A stretch of 64,000 nt of DNA, from assembly GCA_029721435.1 (NCBI GenBank), contig CM056581.1, positions 67,469,712 through 67,533,711 of the forward strand, in the 5' to 3' direction. The stretch comes from Gymnothorax reevesii. Its lineage: Eukaryota; Chordata; Actinopteri; Anguilliformes; Muraenidae. The notes under the pieces are model-generated. The model saw nothing but the letters and a program-made list of their open reading frames with translations, was not told the DNA's origin and made no database searches. Positions 11,801 to 25,300 of the stretch are shown here, one piece after another (position 1 is the first letter of the stretch; the number at the start of each line of letters is the position of its first letter). The position numbers and the translations under genes are program-made.

Positions 11801-14800
11801 GCAGATGACTGCGAGAAGCAGTGGTATGGGCTGCAATTGCAGGGGAGGTCCAAGATTGCAGCCTATAAATGGGCTACCGTTCAAACAGGAAAGCATGCCA
11901 AGCTTAGTTTGTAATTTATAGCCTACAATTTAAATGTATATACAAAATATGACAGCCTGGTATTATGATGATCTATTAAATGTAACCCTCGCTCAACAGC
12001 CTAATAAAATAATTCATGCATAGCAGGAGGAGGTAAAGCACCAAAGCCACTGTCCTTGTGCAAGTGGTATCCCTCAGGCACATAATGCCTGTCAAATAAT
12101 TGGCATAAGCTGCTTTCCATTAAAATGTGAGTCGTGCGTGGATCCTGGCCATTTTGCATCAAATAATATCTGGGTGTTGATGGAATTAACTTTATTCTAT
12201 TTACAAATACCTTTTCATCTTGGGTAGGAGAAATAATTGAAATATGGGTCTCGTCAATAGCACCGATGATACCGGCCATACCTGAGATGGGCACAAATTC
12301 AAGTTTGATTCTGTGTTGTTGGCGAATGTCCACTGGAAACCAGATAAACTGTCTGATGATATGGGGTTCACGGAGCGCATTGATTGTTTGCTGAATTGTG
12401 CGACTGACAGATGATTGTGAAATCTCTAAATTGTCCGCGTTGCAAAGTTGCATTTTTCCGGTGGCCAAGTAACAAAGTGTAGTCAAACATTTTATTTTGA
12501 GGCTTATTGGGTCGTTTCTCATGGTTGGAGATATAATTCTCTCTCCCTCACCAAGTCAACAACAAAAAAAATCCCTTCACGGTCGATCTGAACAACTGCG
12601 GATCATTCAGAATTTCCAAGTCATTCCGTCTTTCAACAGCAGCAGCCATTTTCCGATTCTTTGTGAATAGGTTTTCGCGGGTTAGGAGTCCTCTTGGCTA
12701 CTTTTAAGCTCTCCCAGACTTAGGAGCTACTTTTTGGCCTAAAATGCTTTGTGAATAACATTTAGTAAAAACAATTAGGAATCCTAAATTTACGACTGAC
12801 ACCCATTTTTTTGGAATTTCTCCTAAATCCGGCAGTTGGGACGTACATTTAGCGCCAAAATGCTTTGTGAATACGGGCCTAGATTTTTGTTAGTCCATCA
12901 TGCAACAGCTTTGTGCTACCTCAAGATAGTAACTCGCCCACAATGCCCCTGACCACACCTCATTTTAAAACCAACAAGCCCATGGGGGCTCAATTTCATG
13001 TACGTAGATAATATAATTAATAACTGGGCACTGGACAGGATAACGATGACTGCGCCTGTACAAAACCTAGCAAAGACACTTGCGTCACTCTTTGCACCAC
13101 TATGCGCCAGGTCTAAGATAGAGCCCTATATGTTCAATTTGGAGATGGAGCCAATGTTGAGAATCAGCAAAGTGTCCTATTTAAGCATTAGCAGGTCAAA
13201 ATCAGCATTTTCAGAACACAGCACGTTTAGCATAAAAAAAAATCCCACATTTATCTCTGTACCAACTAGAGTTTGACAGCATGGCAATAATTTCAAATAT
13301 CTACAGTGTCTGTCTTATTAGTCAGAATTTCTGCAGCACACACATACACAATTAAGTATGGTGGACTTCCCCTGGCTCAATATACAGCCATGTCAAGAGC
13401 ATAAATTCATCACATTTTCAGTAATGTGACATGCATTTAACACAAAAATAATTAGATAATGACTATGCCATCTTTTTACGATTTCTTTCCTTCAGAACTG
13501 ACGGGATACATTTTAGACAAATGCTAAACATGCTTGGATACACGTTTGCCACCAGTCAAGAATGCATTCACAGACCAACAAATATGATTAGACACTGTTG
13601 ATCATGGTATTATGTTGCATTCAGGGAGCAAGAACTGAAATTAAGTTGGCACTAGGGGTGTCAACGTTTACAATTTTTTCTACATGTGTACACGTGACTT
13701 CAAACCAACGTGTACCCGGTTACACGTTGGAGATTTATGAGCTTTTTCTATCGCAGTTGCGCTATATAACCAGTGAAAGAAAAAGGAGTTGAAAATAAAA
13801 TCCTCTATCATTTTGACAGATAACGTACAAGTGAAAGCTGAAAAAGGTTTAACATTCTTTTTTAACCATTGCTCACTTTTGTACATTATTTTTCTTAAAC
13901 TTAAAGTGCAAACTGCATCCTTCTCTCGCAACGGGAGCTGCGTCTGAATTTTAATGTACGTCTCATAATATAAGTAATGTGGAATTGGCGAGAGAAAGCA
14001 ACTCAAAAAGAAGCCAAAGTAAGCTGAAGTGAGAGGAAAAAACTTCACCTTTACATCCACAAAGTAAAGGGGGACTCACAATTATTCACTAAAATTGGCG
14101 AAAAAAATATGTTTTCTTCCTCCTCTTTAGACACGAGGATGTGTGATCAGGTCGTGAAAAGCCGACAGAACACCAACTGACAATATAACGTACAACACGC
14201 AACAATATAGGCTAAAATAACAAGCCATTAACAATTTTTGTTTTCAGCTGCACGACATTTGCAGACGGAGAAGATGATGAGCGCCGCGCGCTTCTCAAGT
14301 CCTCCGCAACCTATTCTTGAAGTGGCGCGACACTGGCTGTGGCTTTTTTTCAAGGTAACATTGTGCCCCATGCATCTGTATGCGTATAACTGCACTAGTG
14401 GGAACATGTGTATAGTTACACATGTAAGTGTATAGTTAGTGTATAAGTGTATAGTTAGTTAATGTTATTATCTGAAGCTTTCAGGCAACATTATCACCCC
14501 TAAGAATAGGCGACTATATGTACTGGTGAGAAATGAACGAGGAGGAGGATGAGGAGGAAAAAATGACGTGTACGCGGTTATTGATTTTTCTAAACGGTTA
14601 TGATTTGTTATCCGTGTAGCCGTTTACACGTGTAGATGTTGACACCCCAAGTTGGCACCACGTTCAAGTCCAATATTATAAACTATTTTTGCCAGAGCAG
14701 TCATAATTGCACTAATTATACCCAAAACCACCAGACATATTCCCTAATTAACCAAGCCATTAAAAACTACCATGTTAATAATACTGTTCATAAATGAATG

Positions 14801-16334
14801 AAAAGAGGTCTGTAATTACCTGGACTCAAGAATCAAGCTTAATTTCTGCCATAGGAGTTTCAGGATTGCACAATTTAAAATACAGAATTCCAGACTCCAG
14901 AGACGAGTTAAAATAAGACTAAAATCCCAGGATTTCCACATAACCCTGGTAAAAATTGGGTTAAACCGCTTCAGAAGCTGCATACACCCCAACCCAAATA
15001 AGAATGCAGGTAAGACGCATGCAAAAGGCAAAGAGGGCTGGGCTCACATAATGAAGTCGTTGGGCTGGCACACAACCGTGGCCACTCCACCAATGATGAT
15101 CCAGGGGTTGATGACAGTCTGTCCCCCGGTAACGGAGGTCCCGCCCTCCTCCGCTGCATCCCGAAACCCCTTTATCATCAGCGGCATCACCTTCTCCCGC
15201 TCCTGAAACCCACCGCCGGGGATACATGGGATGAGGAGACAAGATAAAAATAAGAATTTAAAATCAATTCACAGAGGGCAAGACGACCAAGGGGGAAGAG
15301 ACGGGCAGAGCAAGCTGGCTAACAGAGAGAAAAAAGCTGCTGACCGGACGCTGTGCCGTGTTCGCTCACCTTGTCGTTCATCTTCTGACTGACGCTCAGC
15401 AGCATTAGCATGTTGTCGCACTCTGTGATGCCCATGGCATACAGGTCACTCAGGACATTGGCACAGGCGATACGGCCCTGAGCGGGGCAGGAGACGGAGA
15501 GGAGGAACAGTTAAACGCAGCCCATTCACAGCTCTAGCCGTTACAGGGCTCGACATTAACGCTTGACCGGGACAAGCAGATTTTATTGCCGGACAAGTGG
15601 AAGAGAAATTTACTTTCCCCTCTGGACAAGCTAAAAGTCACTGAAAATAGTTATGTGGCCCCGAATTCAATTCGCTAAATGAATACATTCAGAATACCAA
15701 TTTGAAACAAAAATGTTTTTCTCCACGACACGTCTAATCAGCCTCCAGCTCGAATGCTTTGATTGACCGATCAGATACACAGACACGGACACGTGTGCAC
15801 ACACATACACAGTACATTAGGAACCGCTTACAACAAAGAAGCACCGATGTTTCTCAAGGCTCCGCAACCCGGGCAACCTCAAGGAAAACCCCCAAGAAAA
15901 AAAAACTGCAACTGCACATGAGCCGAAAAACTGAAATGGGAGCGAAAATTTGTAGAGCTGGAGGGAGGAATTCGACTGGGCGCAGTACGAGGGAGGTGTA
16001 ATGTTCTGTTACATGTGCCGGTATTCTGACAGTTTGTACTGCCTTGTCAAAAATTACTACCATAATGCAAAGCGATCGTAAAGTCCTTCTTTTCACCTTA
16101 ATATTGCAATATGAATCAGTTTTTGTTATATGCCGCACGCCACAATCATTATCTAGGCAGCTTTTGATCGGCAGCAAAAATTGACAACACCGGACGCATC
16201 CTTAGCTTGGCTGACAAGTCATACCAACTGCCAGCATTAGCAACACTGTTTTCACGAATCAGGGCACAGGGACTGCCCATTTAATTTCAGCTGATATTAA
16301 ACTTAAAAAAAAAAAAAAAAAACTCCAACCTACA

Positions 16335-16371
<37 letters not shown>

Positions 16372-19300
16372 CAAGGCTGTACAATGCGACGTGAAACTTG
16401 GTTTGAGAGATGAATGAAAAATGAACTGTAATGGCACTGGTGCGATGAGACAGTGACTGAGACCGTCACTGCAACAATGATAGTTTAGCTGCTTGTTGAA
16501 TTTATTGTTCTAATATATTTTTGTTTGTGTCGTGAGTATATTAGGTGTTTTATAGTGTTTGTATTCAGTTACATTCCCAGTGCTTTGTTCATGACGGACC
16601 AAATTCACTAGTTGAGACATTAGTGGGTTTATAAAATGTTTCCAAGATAACAGCGTAGGATTGTGGGTAATGTAGTACTTCTCCATAACGTATAAAACTT
16701 TTCTTTTTTCAAAACAAGGTTGATTTCATGCAGACTTGTAGTTTCTACAGGAGCAAATATCGTTGTTTTACAGTCTCCTAGCTTGTGGTCAGTCTGCCCT
16801 CGATGTTTACTTCATTATAGCTGATAATCGCAGTCCTAGTCACTGAATATCATTGGTATTTCACCTCCGGAACCTCACTGCCCTGGTCTATAGGTCTACA
16901 AATTGGTATTTGAATTAGTTGGTTAAGTAGTTTAATTTTTAAATGACTCCTGCAGAGGCAGCAACTCAAATATGCCAGTTTTTGCTATGTAGTTAGGCCT
17001 ACAGTCACCGGTGCACTAAGGATTGGTTGGGGGAAAAAAAGTGTTTAATTGTGTGATGTTAATTGCATCATGTTGAGAAATAACTTTATTAAAGAAAAAA
17101 TCATGCATTTGGTGGCAGGTTAAAGTACCACAGGTCAACGTTTTTTGCCACAGGCAAATAAACAAACATACGGACAGGCCAAAAACAATATGCCCCCGAA
17201 TCTTCGATTACGAGGGGATAAAAAGTATATTTTTGTCAATTATACCCGGACAAGTGACTTTTGAACCAGGACAAGCAATAGGTAAATTCAAAAAGTTAAT
17301 GTCAAGCCCTGCGTTAGGCACAAACATAACGCATCAAGAAAGTGAAGTTTTAAATAAAAATTAAATACAAGAGCAACGCAGAGCGTGGCATATGCCTCCG
17401 CCTGTATGTTGATCAAGGATATATCGAGATGGCTGCTGTGGCGGCCAAGCCATATTAGATATTGCACGACGCTGGTTTTCGAAAGGAACCCTCCTCTAGC
17501 CACTCCGAATATGCCATGAAGAAATGGCATCAATCTGACGAGGGATTCTATAGTTATCCCACAGAAACGAAAAGTTAACGGACGACAGACGGACATGGTG
17601 TAGACATAATGCCCCCTTTCCTCTTTGGAGGGCGGGGACATAAATATGCATCATAGGCTGCAGCAATGATTTCAGAGTGCATGGGAGGGGAGGTCATTCA
17701 AACTGCTGCATATATTCACATGTATATGCTCATCAAAGTAGCAATTAAAAGGAGTGAGTCAATATACAAGCTAGTGGTTGCAGTAATTGATGCACAAGGT
17801 CTTGTAAGTGCCAAATGTGAGAGAAATGAAAAACAGAACTTACCAGTAAAACCTTCTGTGGTCAGTCTCAAAATATCACCAAGAACAGGTATCAGTTGGA
17901 TCAGGTGTTCTTCAGTCTCCGCTGCGGTGGCCATAATAAATATTGTATGGGGCCATATTGGATATTGCACGACACTGGTTTTCAAAAGGAACCTTCCTCT
18001 AGCCACCCCCAATACGCCACCATGAAATGGCATCAATCGGATGAGGCATTCTTTAGTTGTTGGGCGGAAACAAAAATCAAGATGGCTGCTGCGGCGGCCA
18101 TATTGAATATCGCACAACGCTGCTTTTCGAAGGGAACCTTCCTCTAGGCACCCCCAATACGCCACCATGAAATGGCATCAATCGGATGAGGCATTCCTTA
18201 TCTGTCGGGCGGAAACGAAAATCAAGATGGCTGCTGTGGCGGCCATATTAGATATTGCACAACGCTGGTTTTCGAGAAGAACCTTCCTCCAGCCACCCCA
18301 AACACACCACCAGGAAACGGCATCAATCAGACGAGGTGTTCGTTAGTTGTTGGGCGGAAACAAAAATCAAGATGGCTGCTGTGGCGGCCATATTGAATAT
18401 CGCACGACGCTGGTTTTCAAAAGGAACCTAGGCTCGCGCTAGGCATTCGCCACGTCGCCAATGGCGAAAGGAACAGCCATTTGGCGAAGATAATTCACTT
18501 TCTCTTCAACAATTTGGCGAAATTAGATTTTACAATAAATTCATTAATTTCAGTTTATTTACCGCAGATCATCACCATCATCTGACAGTTTTCATGCAAG
18601 TCCGGTCGAAGTCGGAAGTTTTGCAGTAAATTTTTGAATACGCATGCGTGAAAAGCACGTGTTTTGGGCAAAGCGTTTTGTTTTGATGTGAAAATTTACC
18701 GTTGCATTCATGCGCCAAGACCAAGCTGTCTGTTAAGATGTTTATTTTACATTATTTATCGATTAAACTGCCCACACTTTCATCCAATTTATGGAAAATT
18801 AGTAATATAATGATAGTATGATAAAATAATAATGGTTGATGGGCAAAATATCTTCGTCTCCAATTGGCACCATTTTCTTGGCGGTTTTAGATGTCTGTCT
18901 GTGCTCAGTGAAGCGGTGTTGCCATGCAGCAAGGTGTGGCGTTTCAGAAAAAACACAGTCAAACACTCAGTTTTTCAGTCAAAATCCAAGAACTCTGACA
19001 ATGATACGTTTGCAACCGATATTATCTGACCTGGTAATATCAGAATAGCGGCTGATAGATATTATGTTAGCATGACACCAAAAGATAACGATTATAATTT
19101 GGTTATGGTGAGCGATAATAAGTTAATTGTAGATAAAGCACCGGCAGTGTGCACCACTCGTACTCGAAGATATACAAATTCAGCAGTTGATATTCTGAAT
19201 TTCAATTTTAAACAGATTACACTCACTGGTGACATGGATCATTGTTATCATAGAAGAACATGAGTTTCTATCCGGAGCACAGCCTTACCTTTGTAGGCCT

Positions 19301-22300
19301 TGCATCATGGTGACTGATGGAATATATATAGACTCTTATCAGCTGCTTATATTTAACAGTAAGTGACAGATTTTGCATACCGGTATGAGTTGGATCAATG
19401 TATATTGTTGATAGAATCAATGATTCTTTGTTGTAATTATATACTCAGCAACAAAAGTTTCTGTGACACCATTTATGTGTATGTTATAAATGACACGCAA
19501 AGATCTCAATGCAATCAATATGTTTATTTAACAGGAGAAACACTGACTTTTCAGTGCCAACGTCACTCAAAACGAAAAATGTCATTTTCATGCGTCATGA
19601 AGCACTTGTCTGACGTCTCACCAATTGTGACCTTCACACTTCAATACCGGGTGTGACTTCCTCGTGCCATGATGCAAGCAACGCATCTCCGGCGCATGGA
19701 CGGAATCAGATGTGCCAGAAATTGCTGTGGGATGTCATTCCAAATCTGACATAGACGTTGTCGCAATTCCTGGAGTGTAGCTGGCGGGTAATCCAACCGC
19801 GGCAAACGTCGATCCATCTCATCCCAAAGATGCTCGATTGGGGACATGTCTGGGGATCTGGCTGGCCATGGCAGGACATTGACATGTTGTTGCATCAGAT
19901 ACTGCTGTACAATCCTTGCAACGCGTGGTCTGGCGTTATCATGTTGCAGCGTTATTCCGGGACCATGTTGCATCAAAAACGGTACCACCAATGGCCGTAG
20001 CACTTCATCGCGATATCTTTGACCTGTCAGATTTCCATCAATAACAAGCAAATCTGTTCTGTTTCTAGCCGTGATCCCTCCCCAAATCATGACACTACCA
20101 CCTCCAAAACGATCAAATTCCTGAACAGTTGTTGGCATAACGTTCTCCACGTCGACGGTATACACGTAAACGACCATCACATCGGTTAAGCATGAATCTT
20201 GATTCATCAGTGAAGAGTACAAGATCCCACTGACGTTGGATCCACCGTCGATGTTGTTGTGCCCACAGTAGACGCAGTCGTCGGTGTTGTACTGTGAGTA
20301 TTGGACGTCTTGCTGGCCGACGTGGGACAATGCCAAAATGACGGAGACGGCGACGGATTGTCTGTGCAGACAGTCGCCTCAAACCAAGAATCGTTCTTGC
20401 AGTTATGGTTGCAGGTTGCAATCGATTTCGGAGATGGGTTGTTCGAATCCAGTTGTCCTGTCTGGGAGTGGTTACTCGTGGACGGCCGCTGCGAGGACGG
20501 TCTCTGACATGTCTTGTCTGCTGATGACGCTGCCATAAGTTCCAAATGGTGTTTCGGTGGACATTCAGGCGATGAGCAACTTCCCTCTGCGAGGTTCCAG
20601 ATTCAATCATCCCAATGGCCCTCCACCGATCATTTTCAGACAGTCTTGGCATTTAGAGGGTAGAGTTCCTGATCCGAAATGGCTGTGTTTTCGATAAGTG
20701 ATGCTTCCGTCGTTCATCAGGCACAATGTGAACATTCCAAAAATTCTCCTCTTTTATTGCCATCCACAAGCATGATTTACGCACATTTTCACGTGCAAAG
20801 TCATTTTCTCGCATTTTCATGATTTCCATTTCAATGTTGTGTTTTCGTGCACTGTTTCAGTCTGATATCACCATGTATGACAATTTCATAATTGCGTTAT
20901 GAAAAATAATTAACAATATTGGTGTCACAGAAACTTTTGTTGCTGAGTATATATAACCCAGATTGTTTTGTTTTCTAGTCAATTACCATGTTCTAGTTGA
21001 ACTGTTTATGGGATTTTTATTTTTTGAGTGTTTTTATTTCAAATAAAAGTTCAGAACTACAACGATGATGCTATTTGTTAGTAATTGTAATACATTACAT
21101 CAGTAATATTCTCACATAATTAGAATAATTTTTGATTAAAGCGTCAATTAGTTATAGTTTTGTTTATAATTATTAGGGCTATTTTAGTGTATAATAGCAC
21201 CTAATAAGTAAAGGGTTGAATTCTCATGCTGCCTTTGCAAGGTCTATATAGTAAAAATAACATCATGACAATAGTCAGACAGAGACTGTTATCATGATGT
21301 TACCTTGCTGTCAGTGGGGTCTCATTTCGTAACGCATAAGCCTGGAAACCCCATCATGGTGGAAACCCAGTGCCAGGTTACTTCTTTGGTTGCCCAGGAA
21401 GATCCAAATATCGAGCACTGACACTCCATATTGGAAAGAAGACTGGTCCTATGCAATGTTAGTAAAGCAGGAACAAAGAACATTACGATATTTAAACAAT
21501 TGTCAGCTGATACTTATCTAGCAAACTCATCCAGTCACAACTCGGGTAGTTTCAGTTAAAACAATAAAAATACTGGTGAAATCTTACAATAACTTTTGAC
21601 GGACATCCCATACTATCAATCTTGTGTGTATTCTTAGCAAACAAGGTATATTCCACTTTTTGCTACAATTTGAGACTTCAGAGTATTTTGGCTTAAAGTG
21701 GCTAAAGCTTTTTAAATGGTTTTAGCAAAAGTGGCTAAAGAAAAATTAGTTCCAGCGCAAGCCTAGGGAACATTCCTCTAGCCTCTCCCAATACGCCATT
21801 AAGAAATGGCATCAATCGGATGAGGGATTCTAGAGTTATCGCACGGATACGAAAAGTTTACGGACGACGGACAGACATGGTGTCGACATAATGCCCCCTT
21901 TCCTCTTTCAAGGGCGGGGGCATAAAAATCAAAACAAGACAACATTGTCATCAATATCCCTCGCCACAATGGAGTCCCGTTTTTTTTTTTTAACTCAATC
22001 AAGGTCATGACTCGTAACATACACACATAAAACCCATTTACATGGCGGTGGATAAAAATGCTTTCCATGATTTGATCGGCAAAAGCAGGGATTTTCAAGA
22101 ATTTGGATTAAAATCATGCAGCTTACTTCCAAAATAGCCTAGATTTTATCCCTCCCTCTTATATACCAGTAGCAATAATTATTTGCATTTCCAGGTTGTA
22201 ATGGCTTGTCGCTGACAAAATAAACTGCTAGATTAAACCCTGCTCAAAGTAAAAATTTTGTGAGCAACTAAACACTATCAAAAACGAGATTAGAAACTCA

Positions 22301-25300
22301 TGATGATGAAATAAACCCAGGCCACACATTCAAAAATATAGTGACACAACAAACGTACACTTTTTGAAATGACTTCCTAACCCCACAAAAAAATTTCAAT
22401 GCTCCAAAAGAAAATTTTCATATTTGTCCCAAGGCCACATACTTATCCTACACTTCATATGATAAGCACCTTCAGTTTTCAAGGATGTAAGTTTTGCCCT
22501 TAAACAATTAGGGAATTCAAACGCTAAATGACAGTTTCTCATGACACCTGCCGAGCTTATATTGACCATCAGCAAAATAAAATGGAGTGAAAAGGTCCAA
22601 AGGTGAAAAGGTTAAAAGAGTGATTTTCCCATCTTTGTCTACCAAGAAACAGAAAAAGGAAATAATCCTTTAGGTGATGTATCACAACCTACAGGAGCTG
22701 GCAGGTAATGGTCCAACAGTACCACAGCATTTTAGGCTCAATTTCCTCCCCAGTATGAGGGTTCAAATTACCCAGCTGCATAATAGACACAGTGGGCCTT
22801 ATTTATTAAAATTTGCATGGATTTCATACCTAAACAAGAGCCATCTGGCAATGGCGGATCCCCCCGGCTGTAGGTTGTGTAACCTACAGGTTGTGTGGAC
22901 ATACAGACGTACCGAAACCTCCAAAAAGGCACAACTAGACCATAAGGAGAAGCTCCATACCAAATTTGGTGTTTGTAAGTGGTATAGTTTGAGTTCTGGT
23001 CCGGAAACGATTTTATTACAGACAGACGGACGGACACACTGATCGCTACATCCCCCCGCATTATATGCCGGGGGGATAATAATACATACGCACAAAAAAA
23101 TAAAAATGACATTTTTTTTTGGGAAAATAACCGAATTTATAAACCTATGAGTAAAATAAACTGCATGTAATTTTCATTTATTATACCCCCCGCAATGAAG
23201 TTTAGGGGGGTATACTGGATTTGCTTTGTCCGTCCATGTGTGCGTGCGTGTCTGTGTGTGTGTCTGTGACTGTGCGTCCGGACCTAGATCTCATAACCAA
23301 CTCATCGATTTTGAAAATTGTTTTTTCTTGCTGGAAGGTCTATTGACTGTGGTACTGCCCGACTACTTGTTGTTACAGTAAGCCATGCTTACTGACTTAA
23401 TCTAGTTTAATCAGGAAAGACTTGGAATTTATTGACATTGTGCAAAATCTTAATAATTTCCCTTTTTTATGTCAAGTTTGTTTTTATAAATCAGAAATCT
23501 GCAAAGAAAGAGACGTACATATCTTTTTAGTGCCTATGCACCGTTTATAAATGAGGCCCATTGTCTCATCTGGAGGAAAAAAAACAAAGCTCGACAACCA
23601 CAGTCACCACCTGGCAAAAAGCTCACCATCATGTACGGGTCCTCCACCAGCGGGTAGAAGAAGTCTGTGGTCTGGACCAGAGATAGACCTCCATGCCTGA
23701 GAGGGATAACACAGGAATCCATTCCAATACCTGTGGGAATAACGAGATAGCACTTATCGCCAAGAGCGGGGCCAGACTGCCCCTCGACACGTGTCCTGGC
23801 TTTTCACCGAGTATGGGTACATGTGCAATCGGCTTTAACCTTTCAGGGTTACTCAAGTTCAAAGGTCATGATGTCATTTTTGTAGGAGTTTTTATGCTGT
23901 ATGTGATGAACAGTAACCAAGTGGCTATCAACAGTAGTTTATAGCCTTCGGAAATCTCATTACCTCTGGTTTGATCTTTCAAGGTCAATATTCATGGTGC
24001 CTTTTACATCTCGATTTATCATTTCCTATGTGTGTTTAAATGTGACTAGGTGGCTGGCCATCTAAAGTAGTTTGAGATTGATCTGAATTGCCTAATTTAC
24101 ACTATGACCTCATCCCTCTTAACTATGATCCCAACCGATCTTTCAAACACTGCACTTTTCACTGCAGCAATACAAAGGATTATATTCTTTGAGTAGAAAA
24201 AGGGAAATTTTTGTATTGATTTCATGCAAATCAAACCATTTGAGTTATGGCATTCACGCTTTTGAACATCACAGCCACCTTAACCTTAACCCAGGTCATT
24301 CCAAATTTCAATGGGATCTATGCTGGGTTATTGCCCAACTTTTGGCCAAATTTGGTATAATAGCATCAGTGCCTTTCATGTAATCTAGCGAACAAGCGAG
24401 TAAATAAATGAACTAACACAAAAACCAAGTCGACCCTTGCCTTATAGCTGCAGTTGGTAAGTTTTAGAAAAGTAACTGTCATTTTTGCCAAAATTGTCAC
24501 TGTGCACAGACAGTATTACATAAAACTAGTACTCTGTAATTTAAACAAGAGTTGTCAGAAAGACAACAAAGCTCGCCGGGGGGCAAGTTTAAAGTTTTTC
24601 TGCACGCGGACGGACGCGGACGCCGGGGGTACGACAATAGCTCTCCGGACGTTATTCGTCCCGGCGAGCTAAAAAAGGCTCCTTTAAACCCAACTAATGC
24701 TCCTACTGCAATTTAAATGAATCGTTCGGACCGACCAAAAAGAACCAATTAGAACCAGGATGGTGTCTGACAGCCGTCAAGCAGTGCACATGCACGAGCT
24801 GCAGACAGCCTCCTCTCCCTTCCTTCTCAGTTCACTCCAGTGCTCAGTCAAGTTCAAATCTCCGAGAGAGGGTTCAGGAGCTTAGAGCCATCAGCGAGGG
24901 GAAAAAAAAAATACCGATACCTCCATTACTGGCAACAGCACACACGGCGAAGACAAGAAAAAAGAGGAAGCCAGAAGAAAAAAGAAAAAAAAAAAAGCAC
25001 AAAAGAAAGAATTTGACAAAACCCGGGATAAAACCCGAGTGAACGTCAGAGTGGCTTTTTGGAGGTGGAACGAACTCCGTGATCTGGAAGGATTAAAAAC
25101 TGATGCAGAGTTTGCGACTTTTCTCCTTGACAAGTAAACCCCTGCTTTGTCAGTTCATTTTTGCTCTGCAAATAAGCGAGTTGGCGTCGCTGACATGCTC
25201 ACCAAACTAACCTCAGCCCTAACCAGCATCAAATCATTTTCAGTCTGCAAATAAGCGAGTGAACATCGCTTACAAGCACAGTCACTGTTCGAATAGCCAG

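Larger units (their letters stand above)
10100..12879. mobile_element. Harbinger-type element with Myb-like and transposase genes
   Basis: The ends are inverted copies of GGCCCGTATTCACAAAGCAT. A second inner inverted pair with TTATTCACAAAGC lies at about 10190 and 12745. Inside are the two genes expected of PIF/Harbinger: a Myb/SANT-like ORF on the plus strand and a transposase relic on the minus strand. The flanking trinucleotides (CAG and TAG) are not a perfect duplication. It lies in the SEPHS2 intron between exons 4 and 5, and its left third is occupied by a tandem repeat. Confidence 0.8.
15544..17311. mobile_element. Inverted-repeat element with 5-bp target duplication (hAT5-like?)
   Basis: The left end CAGGGCTCGACATTAACGC is matched by the inverse GTTAATGTCAAGCCCTG on the right. 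The pentamer CGTTA sits on both sides (15539-15543 and 17312-17316). Subterminal GGGACAAGC/GACAAG motifs repeat near both ends. It is 1,768 bp in the second SEPHS2 intron. No transposase was found; a poly-A and a CA microsatellite lie inside. Confidence 0.75.
18428..21766. mobile_element. Inverted-repeat element inserted in tandem array, 5-bp duplication
   Basis: The ends are CTAGGCTCGCGCT and its inverse AGCGCAAGCCTAG. GGAAC lies immediately outside on both sides (18423-18427, 21767-21771), and the interrupted tandem unit continues correctly after the element. It is 3,339 bp including a nested 1.5-kb Tc1. I found no recognisable transposase in the host element, so its superfamily is unassigned; the 5-bp duplication fits hAT5-like elements. 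Confidence 0.7.

Noticed and set aside
25180..25275. Short direct repeat (CTGCAAATAAGCGAGT twice)
   Set aside because: A single local duplication of about 80 bp; too little to call a functional array.
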